From assembly GCF_009834785.1 (NCBI RefSeq), contig NZ_WUYX01000023.1, positions 47,900-111,899 on the forward strand: a DNA stretch of 64,000 nucleotides, read 5' to 3'. The DNA is from Natronorubrum halalkaliphilum (GTDB lineage: Archaea > Halobacteriota > Halobacteria > Halobacteriales > Natrialbaceae). Positions 47,906 to 56,868 of this stretch are shown here, one piece after another. Each line of letters starts with the position of its first letter. The stretch's first letter is position 1. The notes under the pieces were generated by a model that made no database searches, had not been told where the DNA came from, and was given only the letters and a program-made list of their open reading frames with translations. The position numbers and the translations under genes were made by a program.

Positions 47906-48369
47906 ATACCACGGTAGCGAAAACGAATATAAGAGGGTGACCCATAATGACTAAGTGTATTATAAACACATATAATGGTATATAAGGTGGTGTTTTCTCC
48001 CGCTGGAGGGTCCAATACGAACGATTTACCACTGGAAAACAGTAGGTAGCACCCGATCAGCGAAACAGGAACTCGTGACTGATCACTATCGACTCGCTGT
48101 ACTCCGCGTTACGTTCGAACAGAGATGACTGCCCGGGAGGGCAGTAATGTCAGAGGCACGTAGTGCTCACCCACCAGAGTGAACACCACAGTAGCCTGTT
48201 CTCGAGCTAGCCGTAAGCAGTATTGGGTTAAAGAGTTAGGTTTGGGTGTGATACACGCACACAATTTCTCGACCGAGTCCGCTCGTCGGAACTCGCAAAC
48301 GGCGGCGAATTACGGCGGTTCAGACTGAGACGCGACGATATCGAGGCGAACCGGTGAGTGAGTCGCGCG
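47906..48369. other. Intergenic region between gltB and proS
   Basis: This 464-bp region holds the gltB promoter and an AT-rich upstream tract at about 47943-47988. The remaining 380 bp up to the end of proS contain no gene, RNA or repeat that I can recognise. GCCCGGGAGGGC near 48131 is a short GC palindrome. Confidence 0.4.
47926..47933 (-). promoter_or_regulatory. TATA box of gltB
   Basis: CTTATATT on the coding strand is centred about 24 nt before the gltB ATG, so the transcript is probably leaderless. Beyond it, 47943-47988 is unusually AT-rich and includes GTGTATTATAAACAC, whose GTGT/ACAC arms could form an operator for nitrogen regulation. Confidence 0.5.
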
Positions 48370-49851
48370 TTAGTACGACTTCGCGAAGTATGCTACCTCG
48401 TCTGCGGGATCGCCGCAGACGCCGCACTCGTCGTGTTCCGGTTCGGGGACCTCGCCCGCGGTCTTCCCGCCCTCGTCCTCGAGTGGCTGCATAACGATCT
48501 CGGCCGCGATCTTCTCTTTGATGGCTTCCTCGCAGGCCTCATCGCCACACCACGAGGTCTTCACGTAGCCGCCGTGTTTGCCGATCGTGCCGAGGATCTC
48601 TTCCGGGCTGTAGGCTTCGCGAATATTCTCTTCGAGGTTCGCTTCGGCTGCGTCGTACAGTTTATCGAAGACGTCCTCGAGGTGTTCGTCGACGGCGTCG
48701 ACGATCTCGTCTCGATCCTCGACCGCCTCCTCGTTGTCCGGCCGGTGGACCAGCGTAACTTCCCCGTCTTCGACCTCGTAGGGACCGATCTCGAGGCGCA
48801 GCGGGACGCCGTTGAGTTCGTGTTCGTTGAATTTGAAGCCGGGATTGCGCTCGTCGCGGTCGTCGAGTTCGACGCGGAAGCCGGCGTCCTCGAGGTCGTC
48901 GGCGATCTCCTCGGAGTACTCGAGGACGTCTTCTTTCGTGTCCTCCTGCCAGATGGGGACGATGGCAACCTGCGTGGGAGCGACGGTCGGCGGCAGAACC
49001 AGCCCCTGATCGTCGGAGTGAGTCATGATCAGGGCACCGATCGCGCGCCAGGAGAGCCCCCACGAGGTGGTGTAGGCGGTCTGTTCGTCCTCGTCTTCGC
49101 CGACGAAGGTGATGTCGAACGCCTCGGCGAAACTCTGCCCGAGATTGTGGCTGGTGCCACCTTGGACCGACTTGCCGTCGGGCATCAGCGCCTCGACGGT
49201 GGTCGTCGTGTCCGCGCCGGGGAACTTGTCGTGTTCTGGCTTCTTGCCCCGGAGGACCGGAATCGCCAGCACGTCCTCGTAGACGCGTTCGTACTGCCCC
49301 AGTCGGGTCCAGACCTCCTCCCAGGCGCTCTCGTCGGTGGCGTGGGCCGTGTGCCCTTCCTGCCACATGAACTCCTTCGTCCGGAAGAACGGTTTCGTCT
49401 CGGTGGCCTCCCACCGGACGACCGAACACCACTGGTTGAGTCGCAGCGGCAGATCGCGGTGGCTGCGGGTCCAGTCGGCCATGAAGGGCGCGATGATCGA
49501 CTCGCTGGTCGGGCGGACGGCCAGTCGCTCCTCGAGTTCGTCGTGGCCGCCGTGGGTGACCCACGCGACCTCGGGGTCGAACCCCTCGACGATGTCCTTC
49601 TCGCGCTCTAAGAAGGACTCGGGGATGAACATCGGGAAGTAAACGTTGTCGACGCCGGTCTCTTTGAACCAGCCGTCGAGCGCGTCCTGGATGCGCTCCC
49701 AGAGGGCGTACCCTCGCGGTCGCGTCACGATGAATCCGCCCATCGGCGCGTAGTCCGCCAGCTTCGCCTTCTGGACGACCTCGGCGTACCACTCGCCGGG
49801 TTTGTGCGATTTCGACTCGGTGATCCCGAGTTCCTGACTCTCGTCGCTCAT
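48370..49851 (-). CDS. proS: Prolyl-tRNA synthetase
   Basis: A 493-aa class II aminoacyl-tRNA synthetase of the archaeal/eukaryal type. Motif 2 is in VRWEATETKPFFRTKEFMWQ (about 146-165) and VYFPMFIPESFLE marks the motif 1 region. QGGTSHNLGQSFAEAFDITF (about 235-254) and the motif 3-like SWRAIGALIMTHSDDQG (about 273-289) are intact. The C-terminal zinc-binding domain has CGDEACEEAI and CGVCGD and ends with the conserved Tyr (AYFAKSY). The frame opens at 49908; the ATG at 49851 gives the usual N-terminus. Confidence 0.96.
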   Translation of the reverse strand: MSDESQELGITESKSHKPGEWYAEVVQKAKLADYAPMGGFIVTRPRGYALWERIQDALDGWFKETGVDNVYFPMFIPESFLEREKDIVEGFDPEVAWVTHGGHDELEERLAVRPTSESIIAPFMADWTRSHRDLPLRLNQWCSVVRWEATETKPFFRTKEFMWQEGHTAHATDESAWEEVWTRLGQYERVYEDVLAIPVLRGKKPEHDKFPGADTTTTVEALMPDGKSVQGGTSHNLGQSFAEAFDITFVGEDEDEQTAYTTSWGLSWRAIGALIMTHSDDQGLVLPPTVAPTQVAIVPIWQEDTKEDVLEYSEEIADDLEDAGFRVELDDRDERNPGFKFNEHELNGVPLRLEIGPYEVEDGEVTLVHRPDNEEAVEDRDEIVDAVDEHLEDVFDKLYDAAEANLEENIREAYSPEEILGTIGKHGGYVKTSWCGDEACEEAIKEKIAAEIVMQPLEDEGGKTAGEVPEPEHDECGVCGDPADEVAYFAKSY

Positions 49852-49904
49852 ACCTCGAGAATCAGCCAGCGCAGTCTTAAACCATGCGAAGGGCAGACGC
49901 CGCT

Positions 49905-50018
49905 TCATACTGCCGAACAGAACTGTTCGAAGATCGGTCGCACTACTGCGGCCGTCCTGGGGGATGACGGCCGCGAATTCGCGACCGACACCTCAGTGAC
50001 TTCTGTCTGACAGTATCA
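49905..50018. repeat. Family B palindromic element, copy B2
   Basis: A 114-bp element with ends TCATACTGCCGAACAGAACT and TTCTGTCTGACAGTATCA. Two nested stems are present: CGGTCGC (49935-49941) with GCGACCG (49981-49987), and GCGGCCGTC (49948-49956) with GACGGCCGC (49966-49974). It lies upstream of proS. Confidence 0.7.
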
Positions 50019-50140
50019 GGACAGCCGCCGTCGATGACGCCTCGACTGTCCGTCCGTCTTCCCGTCCCCGCCGAGGATCACATTTGATCTCGAGACCGAT
50101 ACGGGAGACCCGATCTCGAGCTCCGACTACTGTCTGTCCT

Positions 50141-50207
50141 CAGTCACTTCCGATGGGACTGCAGGACGGCTTGCGGTCCCACCGGACAATCGTTACAGCA
50201 AACCGTA
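50141..50207. repeat. Family A palindromic element, copy A5 (degraded)
   Basis: The right end reads CGTTACAGCAAACCGTA, the core GGGACTGCAGG...CTTGCGGTCCC forms a hairpin, and CAGTCACTTCCGATGGGAC on the left matches the right half of A1 in reverse complement. The left terminus is not recognisable. Confidence 0.55.
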
Positions 50208-50262
50208 GACACCCGTCGCTCCCGTCGGACACACAACGATGCGTTCGTTTATTCCGGTTCTC

Positions 50263-50282
50263 ACACCTTTTTGCAGGTGTGT
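50263..50282. promoter_or_regulatory. Inverted repeat before the quinone oxidoreductase gene
   Basis: CACACCTTTTTGCAGGTGTG has 6-bp arms CACACC and GGTGTG around an 8-nt T-rich spacer. It lies 16 bp before the ATG, where an operator would overlap the TATA region. The bound factor is unknown. Confidence 0.4.
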
Positions 50283-50297
50283 CACACACAATAGCAT

Positions 50298-51269
50298 ATG
50301 AAGGCAATCGAGGTGCGCGAGTACGGCGATAGCGACCAACTCGAGGCAATCGACGCCGACCTGCCGGAACCGGGGGCTGGCGAGGTCCGGATCGAGGTCG
50401 AGGCGGCGGGGATCAACTTCGCGGACATCATGCAACGCCGCGGGGTGTACCCGGGCGGTCCCGACGCGCCCTACACGCCCGGGATGGAGGCCGCTGGCAC
50501 GATCGATGCGACCGGCGACGGTGTCGGATTAGACGAGGGCGACCGCGTCGTCGCGATGCTCAACACGGGCGGCTACGCCGAGTACGCAACGGCAAACGCC
50601 CAGATGCTGTTTCCAATCCCCGAGGGAATGAGCTTCGAGGAGGCCGCCGGCTTTCCGGTCCAGTTCCTCACCGCCCACAGCTGTCTGTTCGAGTGGGGCG
50701 GGCTCGAGGAAGACGAGACCGTCCTGATCCAGGCCGCCGCAGGCGGCGTCGGAACCGCAGCCGTCCAGCTGGCGTCGAACTACGGCGCGGAGGTCTTCGG
50801 CACCGCGAGCACGCAGGAAAAACTCGACCTCGCCGAAGACCTGGGCTGTGACCACCCGATCAACTACACCGAGACCGATTTCCGGGAGGTCGTCGACGAG
50901 GAGACCGACGGCGACGGCGTCGACCTCGTCCTCGAGAGCGTCGGCGACGACGTCTTCGAGCGCAGCCTCGACGCGATGTCTCACTTCGGTCGGATGGTCA
51001 CCTACGGCGTCGCCAGCGGCGTTCCCGCGGAAGTGGAGAACCGACGGCTGCTCTTCGAGAACAAGACGGTCAAAGGGTTCCACCTCGGTCAGGCCTCCTA
51101 CCACGATCCGAGCACGATCATGCAGGCCGTCCCCGAACTCACCCAGGGGCTGACGAGCGGCGAACTCGAGGTCATTCTCGGCGAGTCGTTCGCGCTCGAG
51201 GACGCTGCCGAGGCCCACCAGTACATCGAAGACCGCAAGAGTTCCGGGAAGGTCGTGTTACAGCCGTAA
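50298..51269 (+). CDS. Zinc-independent quinone oxidoreductase (MDR family)
   Basis: A 323-aa medium-chain dehydrogenase of the NADPH:quinone reductase/zeta-crystallin type. GINFADIMQRRGVYPGG (about residues 40-56) and the NAD(P)H-binding LIQAAAGGVGTAAVQLASNY (about 144-163) are diagnostic; the zinc-ligand Cys residues of alcohol dehydrogenases are absent. It reduces quinones or enoyl-type substrates using NADPH. It is divergent from proS, and an inverted repeat lies just before the start. Confidence 0.93.
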   Translation: MKAIEVREYGDSDQLEAIDADLPEPGAGEVRIEVEAAGINFADIMQRRGVYPGGPDAPYTPGMEAAGTIDATGDGVGLDEGDRVVAMLNTGGYAEYATANAQMLFPIPEGMSFEEAAGFPVQFLTAHSCLFEWGGLEEDETVLIQAAAGGVGTAAVQLASNYGAEVFGTASTQEKLDLAEDLGCDHPINYTETDFREVVDEETDGDGVDLVLESVGDDVFERSLDAMSHFGRMVTYGVASGVPAEVENRRLLFENKTVKGFHLGQASYHDPSTIMQAVPELTQGLTSGELEVILGESFALEDAAEAHQYIEDRKSSGKVVLQP

Positions 51270-51325
51270 CCGGACGGCCTGGGCCCGTACCTGTTCGAAC
51301 GGGAACTGCAGCGGATTATCGTTTC

Positions 51326-52171
51326 TTACTCGTCGGCATCGTCATCGTCGCCATCGTCGTCGTCATCGCCATCGCCATCGCCATCGTCATCGAACGGGCC
51401 GGAGTCGTCGTCAGCAGCATCGTCTTCTTCGATGTCACCGTCGATGTCGGTACCTTCGCCTTCCTCGACCGAGTCGCCGGAGACGTCGCCGTCGACCGTC
51501 GTGCCGTCACCGAGTGAGACGTCCCCGTCGGCATCGATCGAGCCGTCAATTTCGACGTCCGCACGTGTCGTCACCGATCCGCCCGCAGCCACGTCGCCGT
51601 CGACCTCGGTGTCGTCGCCGAGATCCACAGCGCCGCCGGCGTCGACCGCCCCATCGATTTCGACGTCTTCGGCGGTCATCACGTCGCCGCTTGCCGTGAC
51701 GTCGGCGTCGACTTCCGCGTCCGCCTCGAGGATAACGTTGCTGGCATCGATCGGGCCGTCGACCTCGACGTCCGTTCCGACCAGCACGTCCTCTCCGGCG
51801 TCGATCGAGCCGTCGACCTCGGCGTCCGCTCGAAGAAGGACGTAGGCTCCGGCGTCGATCGAACCGCCAACGTCGACGTCCGCGAGGAGTTCGACCGTGC
51901 CTTCGGTCGAGATATCCTCGTCCGTATCTTCTTCGACCGTCACGTCATCGGTTTCGTTTTCGCCGTCCTCGTCATCGTCGTCTTCCTCGTCTTCACCACC
52001 GTTGACTTCGATCGGTTCTCCGTCGTCCTCGTCATCCGCGAACATGTTTTCGACGGTCTCGGTGCCGTTCTCGGCGCTGGGTTCAGAGGATTGACCCAGA
52101 CACCCCGCGAGCGAACCGACGGTTCCGACGACCGCTGCAACGAACGTCCGTCGACGAGTCGTATCGGTCAT
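51326..52171 (-). CDS. Lipoprotein with bactofilin-like repeats
   Basis: A 281-aa protein. The leader MTDTTRRRTFVAAVVGTVGS has a twin-Arg and ends in the lipobox LAGC (Cys23). After an acidic linker, residues about 95-235 consist of about eight repeats of 17-19 residues, such as ADAEVDGSIDAGEDVLVG, TDVEVDGPIDASNVIL and ADVEIDGSIDADGDVSLG. This periodicity is that of a right-handed beta-helix, as in bactofilins and polymer-forming proteins. The tail (about 236-281) is nearly pure Asp/Glu/Gly. It should sit on the outer membrane face as a rod-like structure. Whether it polymerises is unknown. Confidence 0.75.
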   Translation of the reverse strand: MTDTTRRRTFVAAVVGTVGSLAGCLGQSSEPSAENGTETVENMFADDEDDGEPIEVNGGEDEEDDDDEDGENETDDVTVEEDTDEDISTEGTVELLADVDVGGSIDAGAYVLLRADAEVDGSIDAGEDVLVGTDVEVDGPIDASNVILEADAEVDADVTASGDVMTAEDVEIDGAVDAGGAVDLGDDTEVDGDVAAGGSVTTRADVEIDGSIDADGDVSLGDGTTVDGDVSGDSVEEGEGTDIDGDIEEDDAADDDSGPFDDDGDGDGDDDDDGDDDDADE

Positions 52172-52302
52172 TCTGTTAGACGGGACTATTATCGTCTGGT
52201 AAATGAGTAATCGCCCCCTGTTCGAGTTGCATCGTCTGGGAATACGCCGATATAGGCCGTCTTCTGGCCGAACTAATTGAATCGGCCGTACTGTGTCAGT
52301 GC

Positions 52303-52821
52303 CTATCGCGTTCCGAGGGCCACGTCCCACTCGAGGTCGTGATTGACGAACTCGGCCTCGTCTAGCGGCGGGCCGCCCTCGAACCGGAACTCGCCGACGA
52401 CTGTCTTCCCCTCGAGGACGCCGGGGAGCCAGAGGTGGTCGTCCTCCCACATCCGATCGTAGGGAACGTCTTCCACGGGGACCCACTCCGGGCGCGCCTC
52501 CTCGGACGCGGTCGGTTCGCCCGCGAACGACCGCGTTCGAAACACGTGACAGAACGTGTGGGCCTCGCCGTCGAGCAGGAAGGTGAGTTCGCCGGCCTTC
52601 TCGAGGGCTTCGGGATCGATCTCGAGGCCGACTTCTTCGCGCGTTTCCCGACCGGCACACTCTCGGGGGGTCTCGTCGCCCTCGAGCTTCCCGCCGGGGC
52701 CGTTGTACCAGCCCTCGCCCAGTCCGCGGCGCTTCTCAATCAGGAGGACTTCGTCCGTTCGCTCGTTCCCGCTCCCGTCAGTGCGACTCCGCCTCGGAAA
52801 ACACAGCGTCGCTTCGATCAT
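52303..52821 (-). CDS. MTH1-like Nudix hydrolase
   Basis: A 172-aa Nudix protein. MIEATLCFPRR is followed by VLLIEKRRGLGEGWYNGPGG (about residues 25-44) and the Nudix box GGKLEGDETPRECAGRETRE then EVGLEI. The GWYNGPGGK segment is typical of MTH1-type 8-oxo-dGTP diphosphatases, which remove oxidised nucleotides. A second typical part is FEGGPPLDEAEFVNHDLEWD at the end. The frame opens at 52962 with an Arg-rich, unlikely extension; the ATG at 52821 is preferred. Confidence 0.88.
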   Translation of the reverse strand: MIEATLCFPRRSRTDGSGNERTDEVLLIEKRRGLGEGWYNGPGGKLEGDETPRECAGRETREEVGLEIDPEALEKAGELTFLLDGEAHTFCHVFRTRSFAGEPTASEEARPEWVPVEDVPYDRMWEDDHLWLPGVLEGKTVVGEFRFEGGPPLDEAEFVNHDLEWDVALGTR

Positions 52822-53025
52822 ACGGGGTCGTTCGTCTGACGGGAAATAAAGCGTCAGTTTCGGCTTCGTTCTCGCCCCCTGGGCGACCCGATCGCGCGCT
52901 ATCGTCTTCCGCGGTGTGCGTTTTCTTCGCGGTCGTCCTCGTGTCGCTATCCTCGAGTTCACCGCTGCCGTCCGACGACTCGCTCGGCAGCCGGCTCGAG
53001 AGCCGCGTACCCAGTTCGGGCACCG

Positions 53026-56000
53026 TCAATCGTCGACTACGGTGTCGCTCGCGTACGCTTTCGGTCCTTCGTTCCCGTTCCCGTTTCCGTCTCCGTCTCC
53101 GTCTCTCTTCCCGCCCCCATCCACATCCTCGTACTCCTCGGGCCCGCAACCGAGCGACCGGTGCGGACAATACCGACAGTGATCGCCCGGCGTCGTCTCG
53201 TCGAACGACGGCTGATCGACCGCCTCGAGCGTCTCGAGCACCGCGGACCACGGCGGCAGGTCGTCGGGAGCCATGAGATCGACTCGCGAGCCCTCGACGT
53301 CGCCGACGTAAACGTAGCCGACGGCCGACACCGGCTCCTCGAACCGCTGTTCGCAGGCCCTCGCGTACAGTGCCAGTTGCGTCGCCTCGTCGGCCGCGAT
53401 CCGCTCGGCCGTCGCTTTGTAGTCGAGCACCGCGAGGTCGCCGTCCGGCGTCCGTCGGACCGAATCCACGTAGCCGACGACGTCGCCGTCGACGTCGGCG
53501 ATGTCCTCGAGCGCGAACGGCAGTTCCGCGGCGAGCAGCTCCCAGTCGGCGACCGGCTCGTCGAACACGGGGGCGGCGGCCTCGAAGTAGCGGTCGATAC
53601 AGGCGAGGACGGCCCCGCGGTGCTCGAGCAGATTCCTCGCGGTCAGCTGTCGCACGGCGGCCTCTCGCCACTCCTCGCGGGTCCGGTACTCTCGGTAGAA
53701 CGCTTCTTCGGCGACGTCGTGGAAGACGGTGCCGACGAGGCGGGACCCACTCGAGAGCGACTCCACCGTCCGAAACTGCCCGCCCCCTGGATCGTCGATC
53801 GCGGACACGACGTGATCGAGATAGTGCTTTCGCGGACAGGTGTCGTGGGTCTCCATCGCCGTGTAGCTGTGACGCATCGCCACCGGGAGCTCGGTCGCGT
53901 TCGAGAGCGTCTCGACAGGGAATCTGACCGTGTCGGTCGTCAGCGCGGCCGGGCGACGACCGCTCGGAACTCGTCCCGTTGCGCCGGCAGAGCCGCCGTC
54001 GTCGAGCACCCCGTAACTCGCCGCGTCGGCCGCCGGCAACAGCGTCCCGTTTCGCAGCAGCCGACCCAGCCGGTGAACGGTCTCGATCGCCTCGCGCGTT
54101 TCGAGCGGTTCGACGGGGCGGTCGCCGTAGTCGGCGTAGTAGGTGATCGTTCCCGGACTGACGCCGGCCGAGAGCGCGATTTCGTCGGTACGATCGACGA
54201 CCGTCTCGGGGTAGGTTTCTTGGACTCGGTCGAAACTCTCCCGCAACGACGACCAGAGGTCCATCCGCTGGCCGGTGACCGACCACTCGATATCGTCCGC
54301 GAGACACGCCGCCGCGGTCGAGGCCGCGAGTTCGCTCTCCTCGCCGTCGTAGTCGTACTCGGAGCCGAACACGAAGAGGTGATTCTCCGCTCGCGTCAGC
54401 GCGACGTGCAGCACCCGCCACTCCTCGCCGACGGTCTCGGCCGCGAGATCAGCGAGCAGCGGCGACTCGGTCTCGTGGTCGAGCGCCGCCGCGAGCAGCC
54501 GATACCGGGCGCGCCTGGCGTAATCGCTCTCGACGCACCACTCCTCGTCGGAGAGGTAGGGAACGAGCACCGTATCGAACTCGAGGCCCTTGGCCTGGTG
54601 GACGGTCATCACGTCGATGGAGTCCGTCGACTGGGTGCCGCGAGTGCGCTCGTTGCCGCCGCCCTGTAGCGTCCCCTCGAGCGCGTCGACGAACGCCGGC
54701 GTGAGCGTCTGGATCACCGAGTCGGTGTTGTAGGCCTCGACGAACCGCTCGAGACGATCGAGTTCGTCCCGCTCTTCGCTCGTGAGGAACCACTCGAGGC
54801 GCGTCAATTCGCGGAACCGGCGGACGAACCCTGACAGCGGGTAGACGTCCCGGAGCGTCTCCAGTTCCGCGAGGTGGTCGCGTGCTCGCTCGAGTCGGTC
54901 GGGATTCTCGAAAACCGGGCGTTTGTCGGCGTCCGGTTCGAAGCTCATCACGGCGTCGTACAGCGACCCCGACTGCTGCTGGAGCGTCGCGAGATCGGCC
55001 TCATCGAGGCGATACCGGTAGAGCAGTACCCGCCGGAGGTGGGCGTCGGCCGTGGAATCAACGAGCACGCGGAGATAGGACAGAACCGTCCGGATTCCGG
55101 GCGAAATTTCGCCGCGCGGCGATCCCGAAATCTCGTAGGGGAGCTGTCGATCGCGGAGTTCGTCCGCGACCGCCTGAGCGTGGCGGTTCGTCCGGACGAT
55201 GACCGCGATATCCTCGAGCGAGCGCCGGGGGACGTTCTCGGACTCGCCGTTTAACAGCCGCGAGACGGTGGTCGCGACCTGCTCGGCGGTCGACCAGCCA
55301 AGTTCCTCGCTCTCGACTTTGACGACGCGATCCGGCGGGTTCGAGGGCTTCGTTCCGCCGCCCGCGCTGTCTTCGCTATCTTTGCCGTCTTCGCTGGCTT
55401 CGCCGTCTTCACGTTCAGTCTCGTCCCCGTATTCACGCCCGTACTCGTACTCGCCCGGCGTCCGGCCGACCTCCCTGAGCGTCTTCGAGGACTGGGGGCC
55501 GTACCCGCAGTGGTTGGTCAGGTCCAGGATCTCCTGGCGCGAGCGGAAGTTGAGCTCGAGTTCGATCGCCTCGTGGTCGTCGTAGGCGTCGGCGAGCCTG
55601 TCGAGGCCCTCCCGGTCGGTGCCGCGCCAGCCGTAGATCGCCTGATCCTTGTCACCGATGGCGAGCAGGTCGGGTCGATCGGGGCCCTCGGTGAGCTCGG
55701 TGATGAGGGCGAACTGCGTCTCGTCGGTGTCCTGGAACTCGTCGCAGTAGACCTGCGTCCACTGGTCGGTGATCTCGGCCGCGATCTCCTCGTCGTCCAG
55801 CAGCTCCGTCGCCGTCCGCACCAGCTCGTCGAAGTCCAGCGTCCGCTCCGCCTCGAGATACTCGTGATAATCCGCGTACACTGCGGTGTAGTGGCGGGCG
55901 AGCCGTAGGAACTCGACGTAGTGTTTCAGGCGACCGAACGGACTCTGCTCGATGCGCTCCGTCGCGGTGCGCCAGATCTCGTTGCCGAACAGCGCTCGGG

Positions 56001-56868
56001 GCAGCTGTTTCGTGGTCGGATCGTCGAGGTCCAGCGCGTCGATCGTGTTCGTCACGCACTGCTGGAGCACCCGGAGATAGCGATCGACGTCCCGAACCAC
56101 GTCGTCTTCGCGAAACGCCGCCGGCGCTTCCGCGATCTTCTCGCGACAGTAGGAGATGAGCTTCCCGTAGTCGACCAGCGCTTCGCGGGCTCCCTCGAGG
56201 TGTTCGTCCCGGTTGAAGTACCGCAGCGCCTCGGTGTCGAACGAGAGCTCCTCGCCCGCCGTTCGCTCGAGCCAGAGGACGAACTCGTTGCAGAGTTCGA
56301 GGGTTCGCACCGCCGGAAGCTGGGCCTGTAACTGCTCGGGCGTGATGTCCTCCTGGCTCATCGCCTGGACGAACCGGTCGACCTCGGCGGTGAGGTCGGC
56401 CGGCGAGCCGTCGCCTCGGGGCGAGGCGGCCGCGAAGTCGTACTCGTTTTCGGTGAGGAGCCGGCCGACGATCCGGCGGCGTTTGCGCTCGGTGACGACG
56501 TCGAACTCCGGCGAGTAGCCCAGATAGTAGGCGTACTCCCGGACCAGCCGGTAGCAAAACGAGTGGTAGGTGTAGACGTCGATCGCCGCGGCGGCCTCGG
56601 GGTCGAGGCGCTCGGCGACGGCCTCGCGGATGCTGCCGGCGGCCTCGTTCGCGAACGTCAGGACCAGCACGTCGTCGGGGTCGACGTCGCCCCGTTCGAT
56701 CGCGCGCTCGATTCGCATGAGCATCGTCGTCGTCTTTCCGGTTCCCGCCCCGGCGTCGACGGAGATACAGGCCGCTCGACCGTCGATGACTGCCTGCTGG
56801 TTGCCTTTCGGCTCGAGATCGGCGTCCGATCGTTCGAACGGGTCTCGATTGCCGGGTGCGTCACCCAT
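53026..56868 (-). CDS. AddA/RecB-like UvrD helicase-nuclease
   Basis: A 1280-aa protein with an SF1 helicase and a C-terminal PD-(D/E)XK nuclease. Visible motifs: Q motif KGNQQAVIDG (21-30), Walker A DAGAGTGKTTTML (38-50, Lys45), Walker B VYCDEFQDTDETQ (about 372-384), GDKDQAIYGWRGTD, and VMTVHQAKGLEFDTVLVPYL (about 750-770). The nuclease has FHDVAEEAF, GYVDSV (about 1134-1139) and VLDYKA (about 1146-1151). Its four-Cys pattern is DTCPRKHYLD (about 1012) plus HCRYCPHRSLGC (about 1231-1242), as in Fe-S nucleases of the AddB/Cas4 type. It overlaps the upstream gene by 8 nt (ATGGGTGA). I infer a double-strand-break end-processing enzyme. The C-terminal 40 residues are low-complexity Asp/Gly/Asn. 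Confidence 0.9.
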   Translation of the reverse strand: MGDAPGNRDPFERSDADLEPKGNQQAVIDGRAACISVDAGAGTGKTTTMLMRIERAIERGDVDPDDVLVLTFANEAAGSIREAVAERLDPEAAAAIDVYTYHSFCYRLVREYAYYLGYSPEFDVVTERKRRRIVGRLLTENEYDFAAASPRGDGSPADLTAEVDRFVQAMSQEDITPEQLQAQLPAVRTLELCNEFVLWLERTAGEELSFDTEALRYFNRDEHLEGAREALVDYGKLISYCREKIAEAPAAFREDDVVRDVDRYLRVLQQCVTNTIDALDLDDPTTKQLPRALFGNEIWRTATERIEQSPFGRLKHYVEFLRLARHYTAVYADYHEYLEAERTLDFDELVRTATELLDDEEIAAEITDQWTQVYCDEFQDTDETQFALITELTEGPDRPDLLAIGDKDQAIYGWRGTDREGLDRLADAYDDHEAIELELNFRSRQEILDLTNHCGYGPQSSKTLREVGRTPGEYEYGREYGDETEREDGEASEDGKDSEDSAGGGTKPSNPPDRVVKVESEELGWSTAEQVATTVSRLLNGESENVPRRSLEDIAVIVRTNRHAQAVADELRDRQLPYEISGSPRGEISPGIRTVLSYLRVLVDSTADAHLRRVLLYRYRLDEADLATLQQQSGSLYDAVMSFEPDADKRPVFENPDRLERARDHLAELETLRDVYPLSGFVRRFRELTRLEWFLTSEERDELDRLERFVEAYNTDSVIQTLTPAFVDALEGTLQGGGNERTRGTQSTDSIDVMTVHQAKGLEFDTVLVPYLSDEEWCVESDYARRARYRLLAAALDHETESPLLADLAAETVGEEWRVLHVALTRAENHLFVFGSEYDYDGEESELAASTAAACLADDIEWSVTGQRMDLWSSLRESFDRVQETYPETVVDRTDEIALSAGVSPGTITYYADYGDRPVEPLETREAIETVHRLGRLLRNGTLLPAADAASYGVLDDGGSAGATGRVPSGRRPAALTTDTVRFPVETLSNATELPVAMRHSYTAMETHDTCPRKHYLDHVVSAIDDPGGGQFRTVESLSSGSRLVGTVFHDVAEEAFYREYRTREEWREAAVRQLTARNLLEHRGAVLACIDRYFEAAAPVFDEPVADWELLAAELPFALEDIADVDGDVVGYVDSVRRTPDGDLAVLDYKATAERIAADEATQLALYARACEQRFEEPVSAVGYVYVGDVEGSRVDLMAPDDLPPWSAVLETLEAVDQPSFDETTPGDHCRYCPHRSLGCGPEEYEDVDGGGKRDGDGDGNGNGNEGPKAYASDTVVDD

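Larger units (their letters stand above)
49852..50297. other. Intergenic region holding two palindromic elements
   Basis: This 446-bp divergent region between proS and the oxidoreductase contains element B2 (49905-50018) and the degraded element A5 (about 50141-50207). The final 90 bp hold the oxidoreductase promoter (CACACCTTTTTGCAGGTGTG inverted repeat at about 50263-50282). No gene was seen. Confidence 0.5.
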
